Source: Candidatus Nitrosotalea sinensis
Lineage (GTDB): Archaea; Thermoproteota; Nitrososphaeria; Nitrososphaerales; Nitrosopumilaceae
Assembly: GCF_900143675.1 (NCBI RefSeq)
Contig: NZ_FRFC01000001.1
Location: forward strand, 179,388-243,387
Length of the DNA stretch: 64,000 nucleotides
Direction of reading: 5' to 3'
In this document: positions 17,022-25,589 of the stretch, one piece after another
Numbering within the stretch: the stretch's first letter is position 1
How the letters are laid out: the number at the start of each line of letters is the position of its first letter
Position numbers and translations under genes: made by a program
Notes under the pieces: generated by a model
Database searches by the model: none
What the model was told of the DNA's origin: nothing
Seen by the model: the letters and a program-made list of their open reading frames with translations, nothing else

Positions 17022-18242
17022 TCAGAAATTTTCGTGACCAAGCATTTTTTCTAACAAATACGTATTACGCGGAGCATTGGTAAGTTTACCTGTGTTGATA
17101 GAAAAGTAGCCGTCATTTTGCATGATGGGGAATTCATTACGTTCGTGTAATTTACTATTAACATCGTAAATATCGCTGTATCCATTAGCCACAATTACCC
17201 CAGATCTAATTGCTATGGTTTCAAATTCTGGTAAATCTGGTATTAGATGACTAAAGTGTACATTATTTTCATTAACCAATATTCTTCCCATAGTATCAGG
17301 AATATGCCCATCACAAAGAGCATCCCAGTCTGATGGCATCTTCTGGTCTACTAGCATTCCTTTCATGCTAGAAGGATACCAACTAAAATAAGCAGCATTT
17401 CTCTGAGGATAGCTGACATAATCACCATAGGGTCCTTGTATGATGGTAAAAGATGAGAGTCTCTTCAGTGCTAAAGGAGATTTCGTAATTATTCCAAATT
17501 TGAGTCTAAGGTTATAGTCCTTTTTGATCATAATGCCCATTTTTTTATCCAAGTCCATATTGCCCTCCCAAAGACAACTAAACACCAGATCTGATTTGAT
17601 TTGGTTACTGCCGTCACCAGAATTAGCATCCACTATAAATCCATCATCAATTCTTTTTACATTTGTTACACGCCGGTTCAAATATAACGGTATATTTTCA
17701 GATTGAATTTTTTTCTTTATGACTTCATTAAAGCTTTCAAGATACAAACAAACTTCTTCTGTAGCAAAACAAGCTTGGAAGAGATCAGGATTAACTTGTT
17801 CAGGAATGGTGGTTTCTTGAAATAGTTTTTGTGGTCTCTTTCCCAGATACATCAGATTCTTATTTTTTATATGATCTAAATACGAGTCTTCAAGTGTCTG
17901 AAAATATGCATTCACCTGAGTGGGAGAAAGCATAGAGTCTTTTGCTACTAAATAATTAAAACTAGTAGACTTGAATTTTTCCCAGTCCACTTTGGCATCA
18001 AGTAGATATTCAAGATATGGTGCAAAATAAAGTGCGCTTAGCAAAAGATTCTTTCCAGTCTTCAAGGAAGGATCTGCCCCAAAGACAAAGCCCAGATGAA
18101 TCTTTCCTGTGCCGTTAAGACTTGCTCTGTTTAGAATATTTTCATTTTTATCTATTAGACTTACCTCGTACCCATGTTTTTTCAGCATGAGTGCAACACA
18201 ACAACCTTGAATGCCTCCACCCAAAACTAGAGCTTTTTTCAT
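17022..18242 (-). CDS. FAD-dependent oxidoreductase (DAO family)
   Basis: A 406-residue protein. The N-terminal ALVLGGGIQGCCVALML strand-loop-helix is the dinucleotide-binding G-x-G-x-x-G, followed by the EVSLIDKN strand with its acidic end. A SDLVFSCLWEG segment fits the second FAD contact. The body matches DAO-type oxidoreductases, which oxidise C-N or C-O bonds. It overlaps the upstream GT2 gene by 4 bases (ATGA type), so the two are co-translated, which suggests the substrate is a glycan building block. The exact reaction is unknown. Confidence 0.75.
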   Translation of the reverse strand: MKKALVLGGGIQGCCVALMLKKHGYEVSLIDKNENILNRASLNGTGKIHLGFVFGADPSLKTGKNLLLSALYFAPYLEYLLDAKVDWEKFKSTSFNYLVAKDSMLSPTQVNAYFQTLEDSYLDHIKNKNLMYLGKRPQKLFQETTIPEQVNPDLFQACFATEEVCLYLESFNEVIKKKIQSENIPLYLNRRVTNVKRIDDGFIVDANSGDGSNQIKSDLVFSCLWEGNMDLDKKMGIMIKKDYNLRLKFGIITKSPLALKRLSSFTIIQGPYGDYVSYPQRNAAYFSWYPSSMKGMLVDQKMPSDWDALCDGHIPDTMGRILVNENNVHFSHLIPDLPEFETIAIRSGVIVANGYSDIYDVNSKLHERNEFPIMQNDGYFSINTGKLTNAPRNTYLLEKMLGHENF

Positions 18243-19231
18243 ACGTTTTCTAAAATTCTATGGAATTGGTCTATTTTTGCTTCACTTAAAATCAGTATTG
18301 TTTTTTCAAATTCATCCACTAACCAAGTGCGTTCCTTCTCACTTAGTGTCGACAATTCTTTATTCGGACAAATATATCTAGCATCTTGGATTAGCCTTGA
18401 TTTTGTGGCTCTTATCAACGAGATCATCTCATCTTGTTCAAATCCGGCCCTAAAAATTAATTTTAGACAATCTGTGCAGTGTTCTAACCAAGCTTTTATT
18501 GCGTCCTCTTTTCCAAATTTCCACCATTGCTCATGCACCGAATTACTTTGGTATCGTTTATAGTATAAAACCTCTGGAATTCTAATCATTTCTCCCATCA
18601 AGCTCATTTGCATATTCCAGATTGTATCAATAGCAATATTGGAATAGTTATTTTCAGAAAGCAGTATGAAATCTGACAATATCTTCCTATTTACCAATCC
18701 TCTGGATGCTACTGCAGCAAGATGATTGATTAGAAATTCATGCGCGCGTTCTGCCTTGTCCCCTTTAACTGAGCTTTGGGTAATAAGCAGATTCTGTTTT
18801 CCAAATCCCTGAACATCAGAAAAAACTACACATGCAGACGGATTTGATTTTATATGATGAAATAACTTTTCAAGATATGTTTTGTGAATTAAATCATCAT
18901 GGGGCATCATAATAAAATATTTTGTCGTACATTGTTTTAGAAGAAAATTGATGTTCTGTACCCAACCCAACAGGTGTGCTTGGTAAAAGATCTTTGTTTG
19001 GATGTTTTCATGTTCTTTACACCATCTTTCCACAATGGTTCCAGTATCGTCATCTGACTTGTCGATAGAAATTAGAATTTGAAAGTCTTGAAAAGTCTGA
19101 TCATTCAGTGAATCCAATGTTTCACAAATAAACTCTCTGGCATTGAAGGCTGGCACGAGTATACTTACACGCGGTTTAGCAAATTGTCTTCTGATTTTTT
19201 GCAAAAACAGTTCAGGTGTAGAAAAAGGCAT
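18239..19231 (-). CDS. Glycosyltransferase family 2
   Basis: A 330-residue GT-A enzyme. VSILVPAFNAREFICETLDSL is the N-terminal nucleotide-binding strand, ISIDKSDDDT carries the first Asp cluster, and MMPHDDLIHKTYLEKL the DxD-equivalent. The C-terminal 120 residues are helical and charged and not typical of the short GT2 fold. It is the first gene of a two-gene unit with the FAD oxidoreductase (4-base overlap). Sugar and acceptor are unknown. Confidence 0.8.
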   Translation of the reverse strand: MPFSTPELFLQKIRRQFAKPRVSILVPAFNAREFICETLDSLNDQTFQDFQILISIDKSDDDTGTIVERWCKEHENIQTKIFYQAHLLGWVQNINFLLKQCTTKYFIMMPHDDLIHKTYLEKLFHHIKSNPSACVVFSDVQGFGKQNLLITQSSVKGDKAERAHEFLINHLAAVASRGLVNRKILSDFILLSENNYSNIAIDTIWNMQMSLMGEMIRIPEVLYYKRYQSNSVHEQWWKFGKEDAIKAWLEHCTDCLKLIFRAGFEQDEMISLIRATKSRLIQDARYICPNKELSTLSEKERTWLVDEFEKTILILSEAKIDQFHRILENV

Positions 19232-19359
19232 GCAGAAACATCTGGTCTCTACCTAGTTAAAAAGCATCCATACAATATCATCGTAGAAAGTCTTGTATGG
19301 ACTCACTCTTACCAGAGAAATTTCCACCACATACATCAAAATACATAATGTGTATTAGA

Positions 19360-20019
19360 TTACAAATCTGGAATTTTTTGGATATTTGCAGAATTTGTAA
19401 TCACCATCCAAGTTTGTCCGTTGAGGTGTTCATATTTTAGAAATTTGCATTCCAGTTTATTCTCTGTAGCTGCATTTTTCATAAAGTCCTTTGTATATGT
19501 AACAGGTCCTGGATATTCCCACTCTGTTTTAGTGTTATTGGCATCACCCAGATAAAAGGTACCAACAAAAAAAGAAGACTCTGTCATTACTTTCTTTGCC
19601 TCTGAAAGACAAGTAAGAATCTGCTTCTGTGTAGCATGAGAAAAGATAGACTGGGCTAGAATATAATCAAATTTTTGATTAAAGACTCTAAGCTTGAATT
19701 CTTTTTCGTTGCTGAATTTTGGTTTCTTGATTCTTAGTATTTCTTGACCGAGATTTTTCTTTATGCCTTCCTCAAGAAGCCATTCTTCCGGTTCGATTCC
19801 AAAATACTTGTTGGGCAGCAAATAGGTAATGAAAAGACGACCACCTCTCAGGGAACCACATCCTATATCTAGAAGAGTGTGATTTTCTCTTAATCCTAGT
19901 GAAGTTAGTAAATTAAATTGATGTGCTGCCATTATGTCATATTTCTTGGAGGATCCAACATAACTTCGATAATGGCGAAACCCAGTTGGGTGGTTTAATC
20001 CCAAGTCGTCTTCTGACAT
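19360..20019 (-). CDS. SAM-dependent methyltransferase (class I)
   Basis: A 219-residue Rossmann methyltransferase. LLDIGCGSLRGGRLFITYL is motif I with a Gly-rich loop, YFGIEPEEW the acidic motif II strand, and FDYILAQSIFSHATQKQIL motif IV. No extra domains are seen. The G-S-L-R-G-G pattern recurs in methyltransferases of surface-glycan loci. It is transcribed separately, 128 bases from the GT2 gene and divergent from the GT4 at 20223. It is the last gene of the visibly AT-rich locus. Confidence 0.8.
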   Translation of the reverse strand: MSEDDLGLNHPTGFRHYRSYVGSSKKYDIMAAHQFNLLTSLGLRENHTLLDIGCGSLRGGRLFITYLLPNKYFGIEPEEWLLEEGIKKNLGQEILRIKKPKFSNEKEFKLRVFNQKFDYILAQSIFSHATQKQILTCLSEAKKVMTESSFFVGTFYLGDANNTKTEWEYPGPVTYTKDFMKNAATENKLECKFLKYEHLNGQTWMVITNSANIQKIPDL

Positions 20020-20222
20020 TCAAGACACACCTACGTATGTTTAGTTAAAAGGTATTGAACTTCAATAATGTTTGATTGGAAGAAACTCCTATGTTAAATT
20101 CTTGTCAAGTGCCGGTTTTTGTGGAATTATAGATAGAAAATTCAATTTCATATTGACATAATGCGGTGTTGAATCTATTTGAAAACTGAAAAGTTAACAG
20201 TATCCATACTTTTAGCAATACC

Positions 20223-21389
20223 ATGAATGTGCTATTGCTCTCCCAATTCTTCTCAACAACTAGAGGGGGTGGAGAATATGTCTTTAGCATCATAGCAAAA
20301 AAGCTTGCAGAGGACAACAAGGTATTTGTGATAACAAACAAGATTGAAGGTGAGAATTATATCAAACACAAGAACATCCAAGTAATCTTTGTGCCGCCTG
20401 TACTGCAATACAGGGGAGGACTGCCGCCAGGATTCTCAGACAACATAAGATATACCATCAATGCAGTAAGACAAGGCCTCAAGACAATAAAGAATGAAAA
20501 GATAGACATCATCCATTCAAACAACTTTGCCCCGGCACTTGCAGGCTCTATACTATCAAGCCTTACCTCCAAACCCCACATCACTACAGTCCATGACATC
20601 TTTTCGCTTTGCGGAAAAAATTATTGGAAACAATGGGGCAAGCAAAGCGACATATCAAGATTGAACGTACTTGTAGCGCCACTTTTTGAAAAACTCTCAA
20701 TCAAGCTAAGATACAGCTGCATCCATACAGTAAGTGAAGCCACAAGAGATGACCTGATAAAGTTCGGTGCAAAAAAACCAATCCATGTCATCCACAATGC
20801 AGTTGACATGACACCACAAAACAACATACCGCCAAACCCATTCCAGTTTGTATACATTGGAAGGCTGGTCTTTTACAAAAATCTCGAGGTCGTCATAAAA
20901 GCAATAGACATCATAAAAAACACAGAACCCAAAATCAAGCTAACAATAATTGGCAGCGGACCACACAAGCAAACACTACAAAAAATGGTCCAGGACCTCA
21001 AACTAGAAAAAAACATACAGTTCAAGGGCTATGTGGATGCAGATGAAAAAATAAAAACCCTATCAGAATCAAATGCCCTGGTATTCCCAAGCCTCTGTGA
21101 GGGCTTTGGGCTTGTCATACTGGAATCATTTGACCAATCAAGGCCAGTCCTGGTGTCAGATCTAAGACCCATGTCAGACATTGTATCCCACAAGCAAAAC
21201 GGCCTTGTCATAGACCCGCATGATGAAAATCTCTGGGCAGAGCACATGCTGCACCTCTCAAAAAATCCCTCAGAGTCATCAGAGATGGGAAGATCAGGAA
21301 ACCACGTCCTGCAAACAAAATACAGCCAAGACACACTATACAAGAAAATTATGGAAATGTATCAGACAGTAGTAAAGACAAGAGACTAG
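20223..21389 (+). CDS. Glycosyltransferase family 4
   Basis: A 388-residue GT-B enzyme. NVLLLSQFFSTTRGGGEYVF is the N-terminal Gly-rich loop. The C-terminal domain has FQFVYIGRLVFYKNLEVVIKA in pieces, LTIIGSGPHK, and ALVFPSLCEGFGLVILES with the E-x7-E motif intact. Unlike the glycan genes before it, its third codon positions are rich in C, matching the housekeeping genes downstream. It therefore probably belongs to the core chromosome, possibly to the N-glycosylation pathway feeding AglB. Confidence 0.85.
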   Translation: MNVLLLSQFFSTTRGGGEYVFSIIAKKLAEDNKVFVITNKIEGENYIKHKNIQVIFVPPVLQYRGGLPPGFSDNIRYTINAVRQGLKTIKNEKIDIIHSNNFAPALAGSILSSLTSKPHITTVHDIFSLCGKNYWKQWGKQSDISRLNVLVAPLFEKLSIKLRYSCIHTVSEATRDDLIKFGAKKPIHVIHNAVDMTPQNNIPPNPFQFVYIGRLVFYKNLEVVIKAIDIIKNTEPKIKLTIIGSGPHKQTLQKMVQDLKLEKNIQFKGYVDADEKIKTLSESNALVFPSLCEGFGLVILESFDQSRPVLVSDLRPMSDIVSHKQNGLVIDPHDENLWAEHMLHLSKNPSESSEMGRSGNHVLQTKYSQDTLYKKIMEMYQTVVKTRD

Positions 21390-21473
21390 CACATCAAACT
21401 GCAATGCCAGAGACAAGATGCCCCAATGATTTTACCAAAATACCGAATTTAAGACAAGTCCTTACAGCATTTC

Positions 21474-22856
21474 TTAAAGCCCAACATATCTTTTCCATTC
21501 CTCTTTGCTGTTCTGCTCTAATGTTTTTACCAGGTCCCCAAACAGTCCTTTTCTTGAAGAGGACAATCCTGCTCCTGAACCAAAAGCCTTGTTTTGTGCA
21601 GATTCATGGGCAGTCTTTGCTGCCACTATGCCATCCCACCACTCCTTTGATACCAGATTTCCAACAACCTCAGGAGGTACAACAAGTTTGTACAAAGTAC
21701 CATACCCATTTCTTCCCTTGGAGCCAGTCTGCGATATGACAAGGCCGGTGTTCTCAAGGTCTGTTAGCATCTCAGATATTCTCCTATAACCAAGCTGCCT
21801 TGTACCCTTTTGCAAGACAGAACAGTACTGCTTGTACAGAACAGATGTCGAGTACCACTGGCCACCATCAAGATACGATACCCTAGCAAGCCCGCCACAC
21901 ACCAACCTCATGTGGTATGACGCATTTGCAAGCGTCCTTTCCACCCTGTCTTTTTGCAACTCTTCCTGCGCCATCTCAAGGTGCGATATCCCAAGAGGCT
22001 CCTTACGTGATATGGCAATTTCTGCAGAGACCCTCAGTAGATCAATTGCTCTTCTTGCATCACCATGCTCTGATGAGCTCATGTCAGCACAATATTCAAG
22101 CACCTTTGGATTTATCTTACTTGAGAATGCCTCTTGAGATCTTTCCTTGAGTATGCCAAGAATATCTGATTTTGAATATGGCTCAAAGAATATCTCAGAT
22201 GAGCCAATCCTTGAGCGGACCCTATCATCAAGACCATACTCTGACAATACATTGTTTGATATCCCAATTATGCACAACAAGAGCCCCTGCTCTCGCATCT
22301 TTTCTGCAAGCACAACCAGTTTGTATACAAAATCAGACGGCTTGCCGCGCTTGTCATAAAATATTGCATCAAGCTCATCAAGTACCAGGACAAAGAGCCT
22401 TTTTCCCTGCTTGCGTAACATGGAGATTATTTCCTTTTGTACGGAATCAATTGCCAAGTTTATTCCTTGAGCATTTTGCAGTCCAGGCACACCAAGTTCT
22501 GCAAGTATCAAGTTTGCAGCTCCAAAGACAGTCTTTGCCTTGCGAAGATTCACAAGCACATATGATATCCCCGGGACATTAGAGCAAACAAACTTGGCAA
22601 GAGAAGACTTGCCAGACCCGCTCCTCCCATATATAGAAATGTACGGTACAACATATCCATTCTTGTGCCCAACCAGATATCGCACCAACTGCTCTGTCTG
22701 CTTTTTTCTTCCCATGATGGTACCAGGTGGCATCAGCGGGTCAAGTGCGGATTTTTTGAATACCGACTCTTCCTTTTCTATTTGGGATATGATATCATCT
22801 ATCTCTTTTTTGTTTATACCATAACACCTGCCCAAAATAATTTCCACTGGAAACAC
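21474..22856 (-). CDS. cdc6: Orc1/Cdc6 replication initiator
   Basis: An AAA+ ATPase of up to 460 residues with a winged-helix C-terminus. Walker A is GRSGSGKSS (77-85), Walker B FVLVLDELDA (D160, E161), sensor 1 CIIGISNN, and a sensor 2 region contains HGDARRAIDLLR. It binds origin DNA and loads MCM. The longest start (GTG 22856) would place coding sequence over an ORB-like palindrome; in-frame GTG 22847 or TTG 22835 are alternatives, so the first 7 residues are doubtful. The region around residues 24-50 (ending TIMGR before the AAA+ core) looks like a normal Cdc6 N-terminus. Divergent from the membrane-protein gene at 22932. Confidence 0.92.
   Translation of the reverse strand: MFPVEIILGRCYGINKKEIDDIISQIEKEESVFKKSALDPLMPPGTIMGRKKQTEQLVRYLVGHKNGYVVPYISIYGRSGSGKSSLAKFVCSNVPGISYVLVNLRKAKTVFGAANLILAELGVPGLQNAQGINLAIDSVQKEIISMLRKQGKRLFVLVLDELDAIFYDKRGKPSDFVYKLVVLAEKMREQGLLLCIIGISNNVLSEYGLDDRVRSRIGSSEIFFEPYSKSDILGILKERSQEAFSSKINPKVLEYCADMSSSEHGDARRAIDLLRVSAEIAISRKEPLGISHLEMAQEELQKDRVERTLANASYHMRLVCGGLARVSYLDGGQWYSTSVLYKQYCSVLQKGTRQLGYRRISEMLTDLENTGLVISQTGSKGRNGYGTLYKLVVPPEVVGNLVSKEWWDGIVAAKTAHESAQNKAFGSGAGLSSSRKGLFGDLVKTLEQNSKEEWKRYVGL
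22841..22854. promoter_or_regulatory. ORB-like palindrome at the cdc6 5' end
   Basis: TTTCCACTGGAAAC resembles the core of archaeal origin recognition boxes (TTCCAGTGGAAAC type) bound by Orc1/Cdc6, and sits exactly at the 5' end of the cdc6 gene. The G-rich stretch that completes a full ORB is not directly adjacent (an AAAAGGGT occurs about 30 bases away), and I saw no second copy close by. It could be an origin element, an autoregulatory site, or chance. Confidence 0.4.
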
Positions 22857-22931
22857 ATGTATTTTTCATGGCATCGATGCATAAAAGGGTTCAAGATTTA
22901 AGCAGGGTACTTTGTAAAATAAAAAGAGAAT

Positions 22932-24251
22932 TTGGGCAAAAACAAAAAAGATTCATCCAGGGATACACCAAAGGATAACAAGGATAATTCTTCAAATAAT
23001 ACAAAAGACATTCAAGGCAAGTCACCAATGGACAAATCCAAGATTCTTGCCTGGGCAGTGTTTCTTCCAACAGTCTCAGTCGTGTTTCTTAGTATCATAC
23101 CTGCAATCTTTCCAGCGCTGCTTACAAGAGCAACAAGCCCATTTCAGGGCCCAATATCAATGCCAGAGTTTGTCAACCCATTCCAGCCAGGAATCTTGGC
23201 AATACCAATTATATCAATAAACCTGATTCTCTTGGCAATCGGCATAGCATACTATAAGAAGAAAGAATGCAAGTACAGGCCAGTCATACATAAAATAACA
23301 AACTTTGATCTGACAAAAAAACAAGCCCTTGTTGTAGTAATTGTAATACTTGGAATTTTCATAGCATTGACTGCAGGAACCCTTGCAAAGGAAGAGACCT
23401 GGGTAGACTATGCAGGAGTAAAAGAGCGAGTCCAGTCCTGGAACATATCGCAATTTACCCATTCCTTTGAGCCTCACATAAGATACATGCTGCTCTCAGC
23501 ATCACTACATATCTTTGGAAACATCAGGGTAATACCATTTATCACAAGTATTGCATTATTACTTGTCACATATTTTTTCACAAAAAGCATCACATCAAAA
23601 AGAATCTCAGGTGTTGTAGCAATGATTATTTTATTGCAGGCCCAAACGTTTCTTGCCTACTGCACCACCGCAAGCTATGACAATTCATGGATTTTGCTAT
23701 ACCTGTTTGCACTATACCTGATACAAAAGTTCTGGCCTCCCTCTCCTGTGTCATTTTTTGCATCAATTTTTTCAAAGGCGTTAACAATTGCATTTTTACC
23801 AGCAATGCTGTATTTCATATCCCGCTCCCAAATCCCCAAACGCTCAAAGATCATATCATTGATATCATACGGAGTAATCATTGTAATACTTGTAATAGGC
23901 TCTGCCGCAATTAACGCAAGTGTCACAAATGGAAACATGCAACACGACTCTTTCTGGCAGGGCTTTACATCAATGACACTTCAGATGAGGTTTGATTATG
24001 TTACAATCACTTTCCTATTGCCAGTTACAGTGATGCTCTTTTTTGCAGCAAGAAAAGGAGTGTTGCACGCAGATTCCATACTGGTGTCAATTCTAACAAT
24101 ATTGCTCACAGCACCTGTACTAATGTCAACTACAGACCAGACAAACCAACCCTACAGGTTTGTCTCACTTGTTGTATTTTTCGCAATAGGTATAGGCGTG
24201 TTGCTATCAAAGAGAACTAGGCAGGACGAATTATTGTCCAGTATGCAGTAG
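22932..24251 (+). CDS. Multi-pass membrane protein, PMT/GT-C-like
   Basis: A 439-residue protein: a Lys/Asp/Asn-rich soluble N-terminus of about 35 residues, then about ten hydrophobic segments. The layout, with an extracytoplasmic loop WVDYAGVKERVQSWN and a following EPHIRYMLLSASLHIFGN helix, resembles the PMT/ArnT-type GT-C fold (loop after the first helices, then a helix bearing Arg/His), but no firm signature is visible. Start is TTG at 22932. It ends 35 bases inside the convergent secreted-protein gene. Function: possible lipid-phosphate-sugar transferase; otherwise uncharacterised. Confidence 0.55.
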   Translation: MGKNKKDSSRDTPKDNKDNSSNNTKDIQGKSPMDKSKILAWAVFLPTVSVVFLSIIPAIFPALLTRATSPFQGPISMPEFVNPFQPGILAIPIISINLILLAIGIAYYKKKECKYRPVIHKITNFDLTKKQALVVVIVILGIFIALTAGTLAKEETWVDYAGVKERVQSWNISQFTHSFEPHIRYMLLSASLHIFGNIRVIPFITSIALLLVTYFFTKSITSKRISGVVAMIILLQAQTFLAYCTTASYDNSWILLYLFALYLIQKFWPPSPVSFFASIFSKALTIAFLPAMLYFISRSQIPKRSKIISLISYGVIIVILVIGSAAINASVTNGNMQHDSFWQGFTSMTLQMRFDYVTITFLLPVTVMLFFAARKGVLHADSILVSILTILLTAPVLMSTTDQTNQPYRFVSLVVFFAIGIGVLLSKRTRQDELLSSMQ

Positions 24252-24648
24252 TGACATCACCTTTCACAACAGGGTATCCATCATGTTCTGCAACAAGCAC
24301 AACCTTTGAGCTCTTGCCGTCTGTCGCAGATACGATATTCTGTGATACTACAGTCTGCGACGGTTGAGTTATGGTATCGTTGATTTTGATCACCTCAAAT
24401 TTCTGGCCCTCACTTTGCATGAAGGTCTTTGCAATATATGGCGAGTCCTGGTCTAGCAGTTTGCCAAGAGTATTTGCGTTTACAAGTGTAATCTTGGTTG
24501 ACTCTATGTATGAGACCAAGTTGCCTGACGAGTCACGCACCTTTATCTGCACAAAGATGATTACATTTGGCGTCTCCGCATATGATATGGCAGGCATTGC
24601 CATGCATACTGATACTACTAGTAACACAACAAGCAACAGACGCGACAT
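24217..24648 (-). CDS. Small secreted protein of unknown function
   Basis: A 143-residue protein with a clear Sec signal peptide: basic MSR, a hydrophobic core LLLVVLLVVSVCMAM, and an AISYA-E cleavage site near residue 24. The mature part is predicted to be beta-rich (alternating Val/Ile/Thr) and has no Cys. I recognise no family. Its 3' end overlaps the convergent membrane-protein gene by 35 bases. Confidence 0.65.
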   Translation of the reverse strand: MSRLLLVVLLVVSVCMAMPAISYAETPNVIIFVQIKVRDSSGNLVSYIESTKITLVNANTLGKLLDQDSPYIAKTFMQSEGQKFEVIKINDTITQPSQTVVSQNIVSATDGKSSKVVLVAEHDGYPVVKGDVTTAYWTIIRPA

Positions 24649-24780
24649 GAATCAAAGACTGTCCATCAGGTCTAATAAGCTTCTCGTATCAAGACTAAAA
24701 GGAAAGCGTATAGTTTCATACCAAGATGCAGAGGGGCATGAAAATATACAAGAAGATCAAGCAACTAGAAATATAACATA

Positions 24781-25005
24781 TTGCTAGATATAATGTTGGC
24801 AGAAAAACGCAAGTTCACCATCATAATACAAGACGAGCCTGAGGGCGGATACACAGGCAGATGCCTTGAATTGAAAGGTGCAATAAGTTATGGCAAAACA
24901 ATTGATGAGCTAAAAAAGAACATGGAAGAAGCCATTTCGCTTGTACTTGAGACACTAAATGAAGAAACACAGACAAAGCGAAAAGAGATTATAGAAATAA
25001 GTTGA
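24781..25005 (+). CDS. hicB: HicB-like antitoxin
   Basis: A 74-residue (70 from ATG 24793) UPF0150/HicB partial RNase-H-like fold. FTIIIQDEPEGGYTGRCLELKGAISYG is the two-strand core with the G-Y-x-G-x-C turn, and GKTIDELKKNMEEAI the helix. It lacks an added ribbon-helix-helix DNA-binding domain, so autoregulation would need the complex or another factor. It overlaps the HicA gene by 4 bases. It neutralises HicA by blocking its active site in known systems. Confidence 0.8.
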   Translation: MLDIMLAEKRKFTIIIQDEPEGGYTGRCLELKGAISYGKTIDELKKNMEEAISLVLETLNEETQTKRKEIIEIS

Positions 25006-25214
25006 GCCTCAGGAACCACAGTTGGCGTGAGATTAAAGCCATGAGTCGTTTTGGTTTTTACCCAGTGCGCGAAAGGGAAAGTCATATTATATTGAAAAAC
25101 TCTGACGGGTTTGCAGTTTCCATTCCACGCTATGATCCTCTTCCCGAGGGAACAGTGCGAGCAATTCTTGAAGAGAGTGGCATCTCAAGAGAAGAATTTC
25201 TAAAACACCTTTGA
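25002..25214 (+). CDS. hicA: HicA-like mRNA interferase toxin
   Basis: A 70-residue dsRBD-like HicA fold. WREIKAMSRFGF is helix 1, the RESHIILKN strand carries the catalytic His, a SIPRYDPLPEGTVRAIL segment links to helix 2, and GISREEFLKHL forms the end. Translation starts at TTG 25002, within the hicB stop (TTGA overlap), so the pair is coupled. HicA enzymes cleave mRNA and tmRNA; this pair is antitoxin-first, the reverse of the classical hicAB order. Confidence 0.82.
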   Translation: MSLRNHSWREIKAMSRFGFYPVRERESHIILKNSDGFAVSIPRYDPLPEGTVRAILEESGISREEFLKHL

Positions 25215-25242
25215 AAGGCTTGATACATGTTTTCAAGTAACA

Positions 25243-25249
25243 TTATAAA
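25243..25249 (+). promoter_or_regulatory. TATA box of tRNA-Gln
   Basis: TTATAAA is 26-32 bases before the first base of the mature tRNA (25275), the spacing expected for an archaeal TBP site if transcription starts just upstream of the tRNA. Confidence 0.55.
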
Positions 25250-25274
25250 GGAATACAAATCAAGGTTTCAAAGA

Positions 25275-25347
25275 AGCCCGGTAGTGTAGCGGTCAAGCAT
25301 AGGGGCCTTTGGAGCCCTTGACCCCAGTTCGAATCTGGGCCGGGCTA
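25275..25347 (+). tRNA. tRNA-Gln (UUG anticodon)
   Basis: Cloverleaf by eye: 7-bp acceptor AGCCCGG/CCGGGCT, D stem with two G-U pairs, anticodon stem GGGGC/GCCCT enclosing CTTTGGA (anticodon TTG, T33 present), 4-base variable loop, T stem CCCAG/CTGGG with TTCGAAT. The discriminator is A and CCA is not encoded. The A1-U72 pair is the known recognition feature of archaeal tRNA-Gln for GatDE amidation. No intron. Flanked by two inward-pointing HicBA pairs. Confidence 0.93.
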
Positions 25348-25370
25348 TTAAACTCCAAAGTGACAAAAGA

Positions 25371-25589
25371 TCACAGGAGATCTGTAAACTCGGCAACTGT
25401 CAATTCAGCTTCTATTATGGCCTTCAAAGTACCTCGGGCTATTTCTTTGTGATTTAGAACTGTAAGTCTTTTTCGAGTTTGCGGATGTCGCAAAATAATA
25501 TGACTGCCAGTTTGGTGATCTGTCTGATAGCCAATCTTTACTAGTGCCTTGATGACCTCAATAGATGAAACTATTGGAATTTTAGGCAC
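25371..25589 (-). CDS. hicA: HicA-like mRNA interferase toxin (second pair)
   Basis: A 72-residue HicA. SIEVIKALVKIGYQTDHQTG precedes the GSHIILRH strand that holds the catalytic His; KEIARGTLKAIIEAE is the conserved R-G-T-L helix and LTVAEF the C-terminal turn. It overlaps the upstream HicB gene by 8 bases and ends only 24 bases from the tRNA-Gln 3' end. It is clearly diverged from the plus-strand HicA, so the pairs probably have separate origins. Confidence 0.85.
   Translation of the reverse strand: MPKIPIVSSIEVIKALVKIGYQTDHQTGSHIILRHPQTRKRLTVLNHKEIARGTLKAIIEAELTVAEFTDLL

Noticed and set aside
20105..20341. Reverse 78-residue frame across the 20.1-20.3 kb gap
   Set aside because: Overlaps the start of the GT4 gene, shows no recognisable domain, and its hydrophobic part is antisense to the GT4 N-terminus; the divergent gap of about 200 bases is better read as promoters.
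21904..22582. Forward frames opposite cdc6 (77-136 residues)
   Set aside because: No domain features; cdc6 on the reverse strand explains the stretch with all AAA+ motifs.
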